Source: Martinezella rhizogenes (lineage in GTDB: Bacteria; Pseudomonadota; Alphaproteobacteria; Rhizobiales; Rhizobiaceae). From it: 64,000 bases of DNA. The notes under the pieces were generated by a model. It was given only the letters and a program-made list of their open reading frames with translations. It did not search any database and had not been told where the DNA came from. The stretch is from assembly GCA_013322215.1 (NCBI GenBank), contig JAAMEZ010000006.1, forward strand, positions 186,001 through 250,000. Direction: 5' to 3'. Positions 35,166 through 43,964 of this stretch are shown one piece after another; the stretch's first letter is position 1, and each line of letters begins with the position of its first letter. The translations under genes and the position numbers were made by a program.

Positions 35166-36146
35166 TCACAACAGCAGCAGGAATCCCAGGAAAGCGAGAA
35201 GCGTCAGCATCGAGCATGCGGAATAGAAGATGGAAATGCCGGATTCGATATCGTTGACCGTAGCAGTGTCCCGGCCAGCGCCGTTGATCATCGGCTCGCG
35301 CACGAGCTCGCCGCCATAGATTCGCGGGCCGGCGAGCTGGATATCAAGCGCACCGGCCATGGCGGCCTCGGGCCTGCCGGAATTGGGCGAACGATGCAAC
35401 CCGCCATCGCGGACGGCGATGCGGATGGCATTTCCAAGCGCGGAGATTCCTCGTTTGATCAGAGCACCGGCAGCAATCAGTAGGATGGACAGACGCGCGG
35501 CCGGCCAGTTGGCGATATCGTCGAGGCGCGCGGCGGCCCGGCCGAAATCGACATAGGTCTCGGATTTGTGGCCGATCATCGAATCGGCGGTGTTGAGCAT
35601 CTTGTAGAAAAACAGGCCCGGCAGGCCGAAAACGCCGTACCACAGCGCCGGAGCGACGACGCCGTCGGAAAAGTTCTCGGCAAGGCTTTCGATAGCCGCA
35701 CGGCAGATACCCGGCTCATCCAGCGTCTCGGGATCGCGGCCAACGATACGCGATACGGCAAGACGCCCACCTTCGAGACCATCGGAACGCAATGCCCGCG
35801 ACACCTCGCCGACATGATCGGCAAGGCTTTTCTGCGCCATGAAAACCGCCACAAGCGCAGCCTCGACCAAGATACCGAGCCAGCCGAAGAAGGCAAGAAA
35901 CCCATGAATGGCCCAGCCGGCGATCACGGCTCCCATGAGCAGCGCGACGATCGACATGAGCCCGTTGCGACGGCGCAGGACGCCCGGCAGGTGTTTTGCG
36001 TTGAACCGGCGGTCGAAAGATGAAATCGCGTTGCCGAACAGCACGACCGGATGCGGAAAGCGCTGCCAAAGCCAGTCGGGATCGCCGACGATGCGATCGA
36101 GCAGCAAAGCAAGGACCAGAATGAGCAAATGTTCGTCGGCGGTCAT
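35166..36146 (-). CDS. cobD: Adenosylcobinamide-phosphate synthase
   Basis: 326 residues from the ATG at 36146; the longer open frame reaches 36476 without a family match. CobD/CbiB is a multi-helix inner-membrane protein that attaches aminopropanol (phosphate) to adenosylcobyric acid. Family blocks: DRIVGDPDWLWQRFPHPVVLFG, AIESLAENFSDGVVAPALWY, NTADSMIGHKSETYVDFGRAAARLDDIANW and the C-terminal RDTATVNDIESGISIFYSAC. Overlaps cobC by ATGA. Last gene of the cobA-cobB-cobC-cobD run. Confidence 0.94.
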   Translation of the reverse strand: MTADEHLLILVLALLLDRIVGDPDWLWQRFPHPVVLFGNAISSFDRRFNAKHLPGVLRRRNGLMSIVALLMGAVIAGWAIHGFLAFFGWLGILVEAALVAVFMAQKSLADHVGEVSRALRSDGLEGGRLAVSRIVGRDPETLDEPGICRAAIESLAENFSDGVVAPALWYGVFGLPGLFFYKMLNTADSMIGHKSETYVDFGRAAARLDDIANWPAARLSILLIAAGALIKRGISALGNAIRIAVRDGGLHRSPNSGRPEAAMAGALDIQLAGPRIYGGELVREPMINGAGRDTATVNDIESGISIFYSACSMLTLLAFLGFLLLL

Positions 36147-37141
36147 GGCAAATAATCCTTTAGTACCCCGGCGAGTCTTTCGTCCGCCCCCTCGTCCGGA
36201 GCCAGCCCGAAACGCAGCCAATTGCGCGCATAATCGAACTTGCGGACCAGAATATGATGACGGCAGAGATGCGTATATATGCCCTCGGCGCGGTCGTCTG
36301 CAACCAGTGCAAATAGGGCCGTGCCTCCCGCAACATCCAGCCTCGAGCGCTGGAGAACCGCCTCCAGCGCCGAATGCCGGTGAAGAATGCGGTTTCGGAT
36401 GGCGCTTGTGTCGCTTTCCATGAGGGAAGCTGCAATCGAAAGGGCCGGGCCGGAAACCGCCCAGGGCCCGAGCCAATCCTCGAAACGAGCCATGATCGAG
36501 GCTTCGGCAATCACGAAACCCAGCCGCAGGCCGGCCAGGCCGAAAAATTTTCCGAAGGAGCGGAAGATAATGAGGTTCGGCATCGCGGCAGCAAAAGGCG
36601 CCATGCTTGCCTTCGGTTCGATATCGCCGAAAGCCTCGTCGACCAGAAGAATGCCGTCGTGCTCGCGCTGCCTGTCATGCAGCTCCCGCAGCTGCTCGAC
36701 CGACAGGGTCCGCCCATCGGGATTGTTCGGGTTGACGGCGACCACGAGGCTGTCGGCGGCGGTGAGTTCGGCAATTGTCGAAACCTGGCGAACCTGCAGG
36801 CCGGCCAGCGTGAAGGCGCGCGCATATTCGCCATAGGTCGGCGAGAGGATCGCGACACTGCCGCCGGTCACGAACCTCGGAAGCAATTGGATGACCGATT
36901 GCGTGCCGGGAACCGGCAATGGCGAGATATCGCCGCTGCGATAATAGCCCCTCGCCGCCTCACGCGCCCGCTCCTGCAAGTATTGATCGGGCAGCCGATG
37001 CCATGCGGCAATGGGAATCTCGGGCAACGAAACCGGATTGGGGTTGATGCCGGTCGACAGATCCAGCCATTCCTCCGGACGTCCGCCATATTGGCGCGCC
37101 GCCGCAGTGATGCCGCCGCCATGGATGATCCTGTTGGTCAT
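36143..37141 (-). CDS. cobC: PLP-dependent threonine-phosphate decarboxylase
   Basis: 332 residues. A fold-type I PLP enzyme of the histidinol-phosphate aminotransferase family: MTNRIIHGGGITAAARQYGG and LDLSTGINPNPVSLP at the N-terminus, VVAVNPNNPDGRTLS, and the PLP-lysine motif IFRSFGKFFGLAGLRLGFV. It makes (R)-1-amino-2-propanol phosphate for the nucleotide loop of cobalamin. Overlaps cobB upstream and cobD downstream by 4 bp each, indicating coupled translation. Confidence 0.93.
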   Translation of the reverse strand: MTNRIIHGGGITAAARQYGGRPEEWLDLSTGINPNPVSLPEIPIAAWHRLPDQYLQERAREAARGYYRSGDISPLPVPGTQSVIQLLPRFVTGGSVAILSPTYGEYARAFTLAGLQVRQVSTIAELTAADSLVVAVNPNNPDGRTLSVEQLRELHDRQREHDGILLVDEAFGDIEPKASMAPFAAAMPNLIIFRSFGKFFGLAGLRLGFVIAEASIMARFEDWLGPWAVSGPALSIAASLMESDTSAIRNRILHRHSALEAVLQRSRLDVAGGTALFALVADDRAEGIYTHLCRHHILVRKFDYARNWLRFGLAPDEGADERLAGVLKDYLP

Positions 37142-38445
37142 GCGGCTTCACCGGCGAGATCGATCAGGTGCATATAGGAACCGGCGACATTGGCGCGTTG
37201 CAGACCAGCTGCACCGAGATCGCTATCGAGCGCGTCCCTGACCGCAAACAGGCGGTCCGCCTCGCCTTCCGATACGATCGTCGAATAGTGAAACTCATGC
37301 GCCGTCATCGGCTTCTCAAAGAAGGAACCGGCAAGCGGCACCACGCGCCGATAGCCTAAATGACGCTGCCGTTTCTCGTAGCTGGTCACGACGGGCAAGA
37401 GGCCGAGCATCCCGTGACGGACGCCTGCCGCATCCACAAGACCCTCGCCAAGCACCATGTACCCGCCGCACTCGCCATAGATGCGCGCACCGCGCGCCGC
37501 CGCTGCCTTCAAACCACCCTTGAAATGCTGGGCGGCGGCAAGCTTTTCGGCATGCAATTCCGGATAGCCGCCCGGCAGATAGACGGCATCGGCATCGGCC
37601 GAAGGGGCTTCGTCCGCGAGCGGCGAAAAGAAGGATATTTCCGCGCCGCGTCGCTTCCAGCCGAGCAGCATATGCTCGTAGCAGAAGGCGAAGGCGATAT
37701 CCCGCGCTACGGCAATGCGCTGGCCGAACGGCATCAGGCGGGCGATATTGGCAACCGAAGGACGGACGACATGCTGCTGCGCCGCCCGCAAGAGCAGCTC
37801 GAAATCGCAGGCCTTCGACACGACCTCCGCGGCCGCCTCAATAAATTGCTCGAGCGCCCCGTGCTCTCCCGCCTGCACCAGGCCGAGATGCCGCTCCGGC
37901 AATGCCAGGCTGGCATCACTGCGGATAACGGCGACGACGGGCATACGCACCGCATTTAATGCCTGACGCAGCATTTTCTCATGCCTGTCGCTGGCAACGC
38001 GATTGAGCACAACACCAGCGATGCGGATATCGGCGCGAAAATTGGCAAACCCGCTGACGACCGCCGCAACCGATTGCGACATGCGCGAGCAATCGACGAC
38101 GAGCACAACGGACAGGCCGAGCAAGGCGGCGAGATCGGCCGGCGTACCCGTGCCGTCGGCAGCGCCATCGAAGAGGCCCATCATCCCCTCGATAATGAGC
38201 ATCCGTCCGCCGGCACGATGAAGCGCGGCGTTCGCGGAAATGAGTTCGGCGCGCATGGCCCAGGGATCGAAGTTGAGGCAGGCTGATCCGACCGCTGCCG
38301 CATGAAAGGCGGGATCGATATAGTCCGGTCCGGCCTTGCCGGATGCGACCGCAACACCCTTGTTTCGCAGCGCCCGCAGCAGACCGAGCGTAAATGTGGT
38401 CTTGCCGGAGCCGGAAGAGGGTGCCGCGATCAGAAGGCCGCTCAT
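37138..38445 (-). CDS. cobB: Cobyrinate a,c-diamide synthase
   Basis: 435 residues from the ATG at 38445. N-terminal P-loop (APSSGSGKTTFTLGL) in a dethiobiotin-synthetase-like domain with GKAGPDYIDPAFH, then a C-terminal class I glutamine amidotransferase domain whose catalytic Cys lies in YGECGGYMVLGEG. It amidates the a and c side chains of the corrin ring (hydrogenobyrinic acid in the aerobic route) using Gln and ATP. Overlaps cobA by 4 bp upstream and cobC downstream. Confidence 0.95.
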   Translation of the reverse strand: MSGLLIAAPSSGSGKTTFTLGLLRALRNKGVAVASGKAGPDYIDPAFHAAAVGSACLNFDPWAMRAELISANAALHRAGGRMLIIEGMMGLFDGAADGTGTPADLAALLGLSVVLVVDCSRMSQSVAAVVSGFANFRADIRIAGVVLNRVASDRHEKMLRQALNAVRMPVVAVIRSDASLALPERHLGLVQAGEHGALEQFIEAAAEVVSKACDFELLLRAAQQHVVRPSVANIARLMPFGQRIAVARDIAFAFCYEHMLLGWKRRGAEISFFSPLADEAPSADADAVYLPGGYPELHAEKLAAAQHFKGGLKAAAARGARIYGECGGYMVLGEGLVDAAGVRHGMLGLLPVVTSYEKRQRHLGYRRVVPLAGSFFEKPMTAHEFHYSTIVSEGEADRLFAVRDALDSDLGAAGLQRANVAGSYMHLIDLAGEAA

Positions 38446-39290
38446 GCCGGCACCTTGTGTCCGCTCTCGCCCGGCCTTTCGGCTGATGGCACCAGCATGC
38501 GGCCGGAAAGCGCGCCCAACCAATCGAGCGACGGCCGCAGTTTCACCACCTCGCCGACAACGACAATCGCGGGCGGCTCGAGGCCGGAGGCTTCGACATC
38601 TTGAAGCGCACGCCCAAGCGTCGTTTCCAATACCTGTTGAGAGGGCGTAGCCGCGTTGCAGACGAAGGCAACAGGCTCTTCGGCCGAGCGGCCGGCAGCG
38701 ATGAGATTGGCGCTGATCTGAGCAATGTGCTTCATCGCCATATACATGACGATGACGGGCGATCCCCTGCCGATTGCTTCCCAGTCGATCGCATCCGGTA
38801 CGACACCGGACGAATCATGGCCGGTCAGGAAGGTGACGGCGTGGTTGACGTCGCGATGGGTCACGGGAATACCGGCATAGGCAAGACCGCCAATCCCGGC
38901 CGTAATACCAGGCACGATGCGGAAGGGAATGCCATGCTGGACGAGCATCAGCGCTTCCTCGCCGCCGCGCCCGAACACGAAGGGATCACCACCCTTCAGC
39001 CGCAGAACACGCTTGCCGGCGCGCGCCAACTCCACCAGCCGCAGCGAAATATCCCGTTGCTTGGCCGACGGCTTGCCGCCGCGCTTGCCGGCATATTCCA
39101 GAACGGCGCCTGGGCGCGCGAGTTTCAGGCAATCTTCGTTGACGAGCGCATCATGCACGATGATATCTGCCTCGGCCAATCCCTTGGCGGCCAGCAGGGT
39201 CAAAAGCCCCGGATCGCCCGGCCCGGCGCCGACAAGCCAGACGGACCCCGGCTCGAGGACCGGCAGATTGGAAAAGGCGGTATCGTTCAT
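38442..39290 (-). CDS. cobA: Uroporphyrinogen-III C-methyltransferase (SUMT)
   Basis: 282 residues from the ATG at 39290. A tetrapyrrole methylase: VWLVGAGPGDPGLLTLLAAKGL, LVNEDCLKLARPGAVLEYAGKRGG, VLRLKGGDPFVFGRGGEE and IPVTHRDVNHAVTFLTGH. It methylates C2 and C7 of uroporphyrinogen III with SAM to give precorrin-2, the entry to cobalamin. No siroheme oxidase/ferrochelatase domain is fused, so it is the CobA and not the CysG type. The 288-bp upstream gap shows no B12-box on the correct strand. Confidence 0.94.
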   Translation of the reverse strand: MNDTAFSNLPVLEPGSVWLVGAGPGDPGLLTLLAAKGLAEADIIVHDALVNEDCLKLARPGAVLEYAGKRGGKPSAKQRDISLRLVELARAGKRVLRLKGGDPFVFGRGGEEALMLVQHGIPFRIVPGITAGIGGLAYAGIPVTHRDVNHAVTFLTGHDSSGVVPDAIDWEAIGRGSPVIVMYMAMKHIAQISANLIAAGRSAEEPVAFVCNAATPSQQVLETTLGRALQDVEASGLEPPAIVVVGEVVKLRPSLDWLGALSGRMLVPSAERPGESGHKVPA

Positions 39291-39544
39291 CCCATGTGTC
39301 CTATGCCCGGATGGGCGAAATTGCAATGTTGAGAACGGGATAAGGCGATCTCGGTTCGACATCGCTCCCATCGCAAACATTACGTCACACACCCTCCCGG
39401 CATGAGCGACAGCACGCTATGGGCTTTTCCAACGACGACAGGAAAAGAAAAATAGCCGATCGATCGCATGGCGTTCCGGACTCAATATATCCGGAAACTC
39501 AAATAGGTTCCTGATAGAGCTGGAAGAATGGCCTTCAGCGAATT

Positions 39545-39572
39545 GTGAAGGGGGGCGCAATCGCCCCCTTCA
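39545..39572 (-). terminator. Hairpin after the nucleoside hydrolase gene
   Basis: TGAAGGGGGCGA/TCGCCCCCTTCA type inverted repeat with a short loop, just after the stop codon of the minus-strand hydrolase gene. No long U run follows on the minus strand, so it may be an attenuator or RNA-stabilising hairpin rather than a full terminator. Confidence 0.5.
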
Positions 39573-39578
39573 CGGGGC

Positions 39579-40538
39579 TTAGTGCTTCACCTTGCCCAGA
39601 ATCACGTCGCGGATCAGATCGAGAACCTGCTGCGAGCGAATGCCGGTGCAGGCGATCTGGCTCGGAAGATTGTCCCAATCGCCCGGCGGGAAGCGGCGGC
39701 CATCCTGCTTGATGATCGTCTGGCCATCGGCAATGCCGCCGCAGACGACGCGGATCGATCCCTCGATCGTGTCGAACAGCTCGGGCGCCACGACATAGAC
39801 GCACGCGCAGCTGTCGTGGACCATCATGCCGTCTTCGACCGCATGCTTGTAGAAATCGATATAGGACTGCGAGAGGTCGGACAGCAGCTGCACAGACGGC
39901 CCGCCCGCCTTTGCCATGTCAGCCAGATAGCTGCGGCTCATGGTCGTTACCGACGTGACGTCGAGACCGACCACGACGACCTTCCAGTGCGCCTTCATGA
40001 TGAAATCGGCGGCTTCCGGATCGCCGTGAATATTGGCTTCCGCGACCGGAGTGACATTGCCCGGTACGTAGAAATTACCGCCCATGATCACGACACCCTT
40101 CACGAGCGAGGCGATTTCGGGATCATGCTTCAGCGCCAAGGCCAGATTTGTCATGCGGCCGACGGCGACCAGGGTCACCTCACCCGGATTGGCACGGACG
40201 GTGTCGATGATGAACTGATAGGCAGGCCGCGGATCGGCCGGCAGGTCGATCGTCTCGGGCACGTCGATGTCGCCGAGACCGTTATGACCGTGAACGACGG
40301 TCGGCCACGACCGTTCCTGCCGCGAGGGATCGAAAGTTACGCTGGCGCCGCGCGCGACCGGGCACGGAATATTCCACTCGCGCTTCAGAAACAGCGCGTT
40401 GCGCGTCGTCGTATCAACCGAGGCGTTGCCAAAAACCGTCGTCACGCCAAGAAGGTCGATATTCGGGTGACGATGCAGAAAGAGAAGCGCCATGGCGTCA
40501 TCGACGCCCGGATCCGTATCATAAATGACCTTATGCAT
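39579..40538 (-). CDS. Inosine-uridine preferring nucleoside hydrolase family protein
   Basis: 319 residues. The calcium-binding N-terminal motif IYDTDPGVDDAMAL is intact, as are TTVFGNASVDTTTRNAL and VKGVVIMGGNFYVPGNV, with AEANIHGDPEAADFI and the C-terminal HDSCACVYV (His-Asp active-site region). It hydrolyses N-ribosidic bonds, releasing base and ribose. It lies between cobE and cobA on the same strand, 162 bp and 288 bp away. Whether that position reflects a role in supplying the lower-ligand base is unknown. Confidence 0.92.
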   Translation of the reverse strand: MHKVIYDTDPGVDDAMALLFLHRHPNIDLLGVTTVFGNASVDTTTRNALFLKREWNIPCPVARGASVTFDPSRQERSWPTVVHGHNGLGDIDVPETIDLPADPRPAYQFIIDTVRANPGEVTLVAVGRMTNLALALKHDPEIASLVKGVVIMGGNFYVPGNVTPVAEANIHGDPEAADFIMKAHWKVVVVGLDVTSVTTMSRSYLADMAKAGGPSVQLLSDLSQSYIDFYKHAVEDGMMVHDSCACVYVVAPELFDTIEGSIRVVCGGIADGQTIIKQDGRRFPPGDWDNLPSQIACTGIRSQQVLDLIRDVILGKVKH

Positions 40539-40700
40539 GATTTTTCCTTACCAACATACTGAATAAGCTTGATCTTCCGGAAACTTCCTCCCGTGGCGGA
40601 TCGCGCTTGACTTATCGGCATACACGAGAACCGCCGATGGCGGAATGCCGTGGCGATGTCCTATGGAGCATTTGTGAGATTTGCGTGGCGAATTCGCTGC

Positions 40701-41105
40701 TCAGGCGATCCTGGCGATCGCCGCTGTAGCAAAGCCGGACTTGATCTTGGGAAGCACAAGCTCCGAATCCGGGCCGGCGGCCGCCAGTGCAGCAGCCTCG
40801 GCGACACCGTGGCAACCGACATGAGCAAAGACGATCTCGGAGGGGTTCTTCAGCCTCGGAGTCTCCCGCTCCAGTGCCGCCGCCTTGAAAAAGCGGGCCG
40901 GAAGGCGGAAATGCGTGGCAGTCTCGAGGATGGCCGGCTCATCCATGCGCGTATCGATCGAGACGACGGCCAGAACCTGGTCGCTCCCAATCCCGACCTC
41001 CTGGAACGCTCTTTCCGCAAGCATCCGCACGTCATTCCAGTCCGTGCCGCGCTCGCAGCCAAGACCCAGAAGATACCGGCGGGTGGAATTGGCATATGTC
41101 GTCAT
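40701..41105 (-). CDS. cobE: Cobalamin biosynthesis protein CobE (CbiG C-terminal domain type)
   Basis: 134 residues from the ATG at 41105. Sequence features of the CobE/CbiG_C family: YLLGLGCERGTDW at the N-terminus, AVVSIDTRMDEPAILETA and SEIVFAHVGCHGVAEAAALAAAG. CobE is needed for aerobic cobalamin synthesis, with a role possibly in acetaldehyde or ring-contraction chemistry. It is divergent from the TauE/SafE gene. Other cob ring-methylation genes (cobG-M) are not in the window. Confidence 0.88.
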   Translation of the reverse strand: MTTYANSTRRYLLGLGCERGTDWNDVRMLAERAFQEVGIGSDQVLAVVSIDTRMDEPAILETATHFRLPARFFKAAALERETPRLKNPSEIVFAHVGCHGVAEAAALAAAGPDSELVLPKIKSGFATAAIARIA

Positions 41106-41252
41106 GGTCGCTCCCAACGGCATCGGCCGATGTGACAGCTGTAGCGGGCGCCTTTCGGCACGTCAATTTCGCCTGGTGTGTCCTGATAGCAATTGCCTTG
41201 CGGCAGGCGAAGTGCCAGAAGGCCGCTGATTTCCCGCCTTCGAGTTCCCGCC

Positions 41253-42038
41253 TTGCCAGATATTACATTCCAGATCCTGCTCCTGCTGTTTGCCGCCGCA
41301 TTCTTTGCCGGCTTCGTCGATTCCATTGCGGGCGGCGGCGGGCTGATCACCGTACCCGCCATGCTGCTATCGGGTATTCCGCCGCTACAGACCCTTGGCA
41401 CGAATAAGGTGCAGTCGATCTGCGGCGCGGCCTCGGCGACGATCGCCTACGCCCGGCAAGGACATGTCAGGCTTCGCGAACAGCTTCCGATGGCCGCAAT
41501 GGCGGTCCTTGGAGGCATGCTCGGCGCGCTGCTGGCGACAGTCATGCCGAGCGAAGTTCTGCGCATCATCCTGCCCTTCCTGCTGATCGCGATCGCGCTC
41601 TACTTCGCCATGAAGCCCAATCTCGGCGATGTCGAAAAACATCGACGCATGAGTGCCGGACTTTTCGGCGTGACGCTGGTACCCCTCATCGGCTTCTATG
41701 ACGGCGCCTTCGGGCCGGGCACAGGCTCATTCCTGATGCTCGCCTTCGTGACGCTCGCCGGCTTCGGCCTGCTGAAGGCAACGGCACATACGAAGCTGCT
41801 CAACTTCGGCTCAAACCTCGGGGGCCTGATCGTCTTCATCTTCTCCGGCGCCATCCTTTGGAAGGTCGGGCTGACGATGGGTGTTGGCCAATTCCTCGGC
41901 GCCCAGCTCGGCTCGCGGCTCGCCATGCGCATCGGCGCCAAACTGATCAAGCCGCTGCTGGTCATCGTCTGCATCGCCTTTGCGATCAAGTTGCTGGCCG
42001 ACCCCACGCATCCGGTAAGGATCTGGCTGGGATTGTAA
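41253..42038 (+). CDS. Sulfite exporter TauE/SafE family permease (TSUP)
   Basis: 261 residues if started at the TTG at 41253 (LPDITFQILLLL); the frame is open to 41193, adding twenty residues that do not look native. About eight membrane helices. TSUP signature: FVDSIAGGGGLITVPAML, LGTNKVQSICGAASATIAY in the first repeat and FYDGAFGPGTGSF, KLLNFGSNLGGLIVF in the second. Members export sulfur-containing anions or import cobalt-like or small organic anions. It sits next to cobE, but a cobalt role is only speculation. Start codon uncertain. Confidence 0.88.
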   Translation: MPDITFQILLLLFAAAFFAGFVDSIAGGGGLITVPAMLLSGIPPLQTLGTNKVQSICGAASATIAYARQGHVRLREQLPMAAMAVLGGMLGALLATVMPSEVLRIILPFLLIAIALYFAMKPNLGDVEKHRRMSAGLFGVTLVPLIGFYDGAFGPGTGSFLMLAFVTLAGFGLLKATAHTKLLNFGSNLGGLIVFIFSGAILWKVGLTMGVGQFLGAQLGSRLAMRIGAKLIKPLLVIVCIAFAIKLLADPTHPVRIWLGL

Positions 42039-42138
42039 GATCCGGCCTTTGATTACCTCCGACGTAATTGATAGTGCTTCGGTACGCGCCGATGATCGCC
42101 CTGCCTGAACGGTTCAGGAGATCCAAAGGAGTTGACCG

Positions 42139-42504
42139 ATGACTGACGCAAACACCATTGCAGACCGCTATATCGCCATCTGGAACGAGGCCGATACCGA
42201 CCGCCGGCGTGCGCTCATCGCCGAGGCATGGACGGAAAATTGCAGCTATGTCGACCCGATGATGCGCGCCGACGATCGGGAGCAGATCCATGCGCTGGTT
42301 ACCGCTGCACACGATCGCTTCCCCGGCTTCCGCTTCACGCTCATCACCGACGGTGATCGCCATGGCGACAATCTCCGCTTCTCCTGGGGCTTCGGTCCGG
42401 CCGATGTCGAGCCGCTGATCAAGGGCACGGATTTCGCCATCCTCGAAGGCGACCAGCTGAAGTCCGTTCACGGCTTCATCGACCAGCTGCCGGCTGCCGC
42501 ATGA
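42139..42504 (+). CDS. SnoaL-like / NTF2-fold protein
   Basis: 121 residues. A small cone-shaped fold: DRYIAIWNEADTDRRRALIAEAWTENCSYVDPMMRAD is the typical first helix-strand unit, followed by FPGFRFTLITDGDRHGDNLRFSWGFGP. NTF2-like proteins include isomerases, hydrolases and ligand binders; the substrate is unknown. The stop codon overlaps the start of the XRE regulator gene (ATGATGA), so both are made from one mRNA. AAAGGAG precedes the ATG by six bases. Confidence 0.88.
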   Translation: MTDANTIADRYIAIWNEADTDRRRALIAEAWTENCSYVDPMMRADDREQIHALVTAAHDRFPGFRFTLITDGDRHGDNLRFSWGFGPADVEPLIKGTDFAILEGDQLKSVHGFIDQLPAAA

Positions 42505-43304
42505 TGAACCCGGTCCGCTCTCTCGGCGACCATCTGCGCGAATGGCGGCAACGCCGCCGCCTGAGCCAGCTCGAATTCGCCCTCGAAGCCGATATATCGC
42601 AGCGACATCTGAGCTTCATCGAGAGCGGGCGGGCGCTCCCAAGCCGCGAGATGCTGATGCATCTCGCAGAACGGCTCGGCGTGCCCTTGCGCGATCGCAA
42701 CCCCATGCTTCTCGCGGCCGGATTTGCACCGGTCTTTCCCGAACGCAAGTTGGACGATCCGGCACTTGCCCCGGCGCGGCGGGCGATCGATATGCTGCTG
42801 AAAGGTCACGAGCCCTTCCCGGCTCTGGCCGTCGACCGACATTGGACGCTCATCGCCGCCAATGCCGCCGTCGCTCCGCTGCTCGCGGGGGTGAGCGATG
42901 CCTCGCTGACCGAAGGACCAATTAACGTCCTGCGGCTCAGCCTGCACCCCCACGGCTTGGCGCCTCGGATCGCCAATCTCCATGAATGGCGGGCACATCT
43001 GCTTGAACGCCTACGCCAGCAGATATCGGCGACAGGCGATCCTGTTTTGAAAAAACTGCTGCAGGAACTGTCAGCCTATCCCGCACCGCATGCCCCGAAA
43101 TCGGCGGCTCCGGAGCGCGATTTCGCCGGCATTGCCGTACCTCTGGAACTTGTCACCGAGACGGGACATCTTTCATTTCTGTCCACCACGACCGTCTTCG
43201 GCACACCAGTCGATGTCACTCTGTCGGAACTGGCGATCGAATCCTTCTTTCCCGCGAACCCGCAGACGGCGGAAGCGTTAAGGGCGATGCTGCCGGGCAG
43301 CTGA
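42501..43304 (+). CDS. XRE-family regulator with MmyB-like ligand-binding domain
   Basis: 267 residues; two adjacent ATG codons exist and either may start. HTH of the lambda-Cro type at about 8-62 (LREWRQRRRLSQLEFALEAD, ISQRHLSFIESGRALPSREM). The remainder (100-265) matches the MmyB-like ligand-binding domain (PAS-like): FPALAVDRHWTLIAANAAVAPLL and HPHGLAPRIANLHEW, with the C-terminal LSFLSTTTVFGTPVDVTLSELAIESFFP. Such regulators often control a neighbouring enzyme; here the co-transcribed SnoaL-like gene is the natural candidate. Ends at a hairpin. Confidence 0.88.
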   Translation: MMNPVRSLGDHLREWRQRRRLSQLEFALEADISQRHLSFIESGRALPSREMLMHLAERLGVPLRDRNPMLLAAGFAPVFPERKLDDPALAPARRAIDMLLKGHEPFPALAVDRHWTLIAANAAVAPLLAGVSDASLTEGPINVLRLSLHPHGLAPRIANLHEWRAHLLERLRQQISATGDPVLKKLLQELSAYPAPHAPKSAAPERDFAGIAVPLELVTETGHLSFLSTTTVFGTPVDVTLSELAIESFFPANPQTAEALRAMLPGS

Positions 43305-43313
43305 ATGCCCGGC
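43292..43313. terminator. Hairpin between convergent XRE and cobO genes
   Basis: GCCGGGCA / TGCCCGGC, an 8-bp inverted repeat with a 6-nt loop that overlaps the XRE stop codon and ends seven bases before the cobO stop on the other strand. No U run. Confidence 0.45.
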
Positions 43314-43319
43314 GAATGA

Positions 43320-43964
43320 TCAGAACTCGACGCCCGGCTGTCCCTTGATTCCGGAGCGGAAGGGATGCTTGATCAATTCCATCTCGGTGACGAGATCGGC
43401 AATCTCGATCAGCTCTTCCTTGGCGTTACGGCCCGTCAAGACCACATGGGTCATGTAGGGCTTCTCAGTCTTCAGGAACTCAAGCACCTCGTTGATATCG
43501 AGATAGTCATAGCGCAGCGCGATGTTGATTTCATCGAGCAGCACCATCGAATTCCGCTCGTCGCGGATCAGCTCCTTCGCCTTCTCCCAGGCAGCCGACG
43601 CCGCCGCCACGTCGCGGGCGCGGTCCTGCGTCTCCCAGGTGAAACCTTCACCCATCGTATGGAACTGGCAGAGATCGGCAAAATGCTTCTCGATCAGGTC
43701 GCGCTCGCCGGTCCACATGGCACCCTTGATGAACTGCACGACGGCGCTCGGCTTCCCATGGGCGATGTGACGGAAGATCATGCCGAAGGCGGACGAGGAC
43801 TTGCCCTTGCCCTTACCGGTATGGACGATGATCAAACCTTTCTCATCGTTTTTGGTCGCCATGATCTTGTCGCGCGCAGCCTTTTTCTTGGCCATCTTGT
43901 CGGCGTGACGGGCATCGTCATTCTTCGGTGCGTCCGCGCCGGTTTCGGCCAATTCGTCGCTCAT
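43320..43964 (-). CDS. cobO: Cob(I)yrinic acid a,c-diamide adenosyltransferase
   Basis: 214 residues. CobA/CobO-type ATP:corrinoid adenosyltransferase: P-loop GLIIVHTGKGKGKSSSAFGM, then RHIAHGKPSAVVQFIKGAMWTGERD, MGEGFTWETQDRARD, VLLDEINIALRYDYLD and THVVLTGRNAKEELIEIADLVTEM. It transfers the adenosyl group of ATP to the corrinoid cobalt. An N-terminal charged extension (DAPKNDDARHADKMAKKKAARDK) of about 40 residues precedes the core. Last gene of the operon led by the cobalamin riboswitch; overlaps the upstream cupin gene by ATGA. Confidence 0.95.
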   Translation of the reverse strand: MSDELAETGADAPKNDDARHADKMAKKKAARDKIMATKNDEKGLIIVHTGKGKGKSSSAFGMIFRHIAHGKPSAVVQFIKGAMWTGERDLIEKHFADLCQFHTMGEGFTWETQDRARDVAAASAAWEKAKELIRDERNSMVLLDEINIALRYDYLDINEVLEFLKTEKPYMTHVVLTGRNAKEELIEIADLVTEMELIKHPFRSGIKGQPGVEF

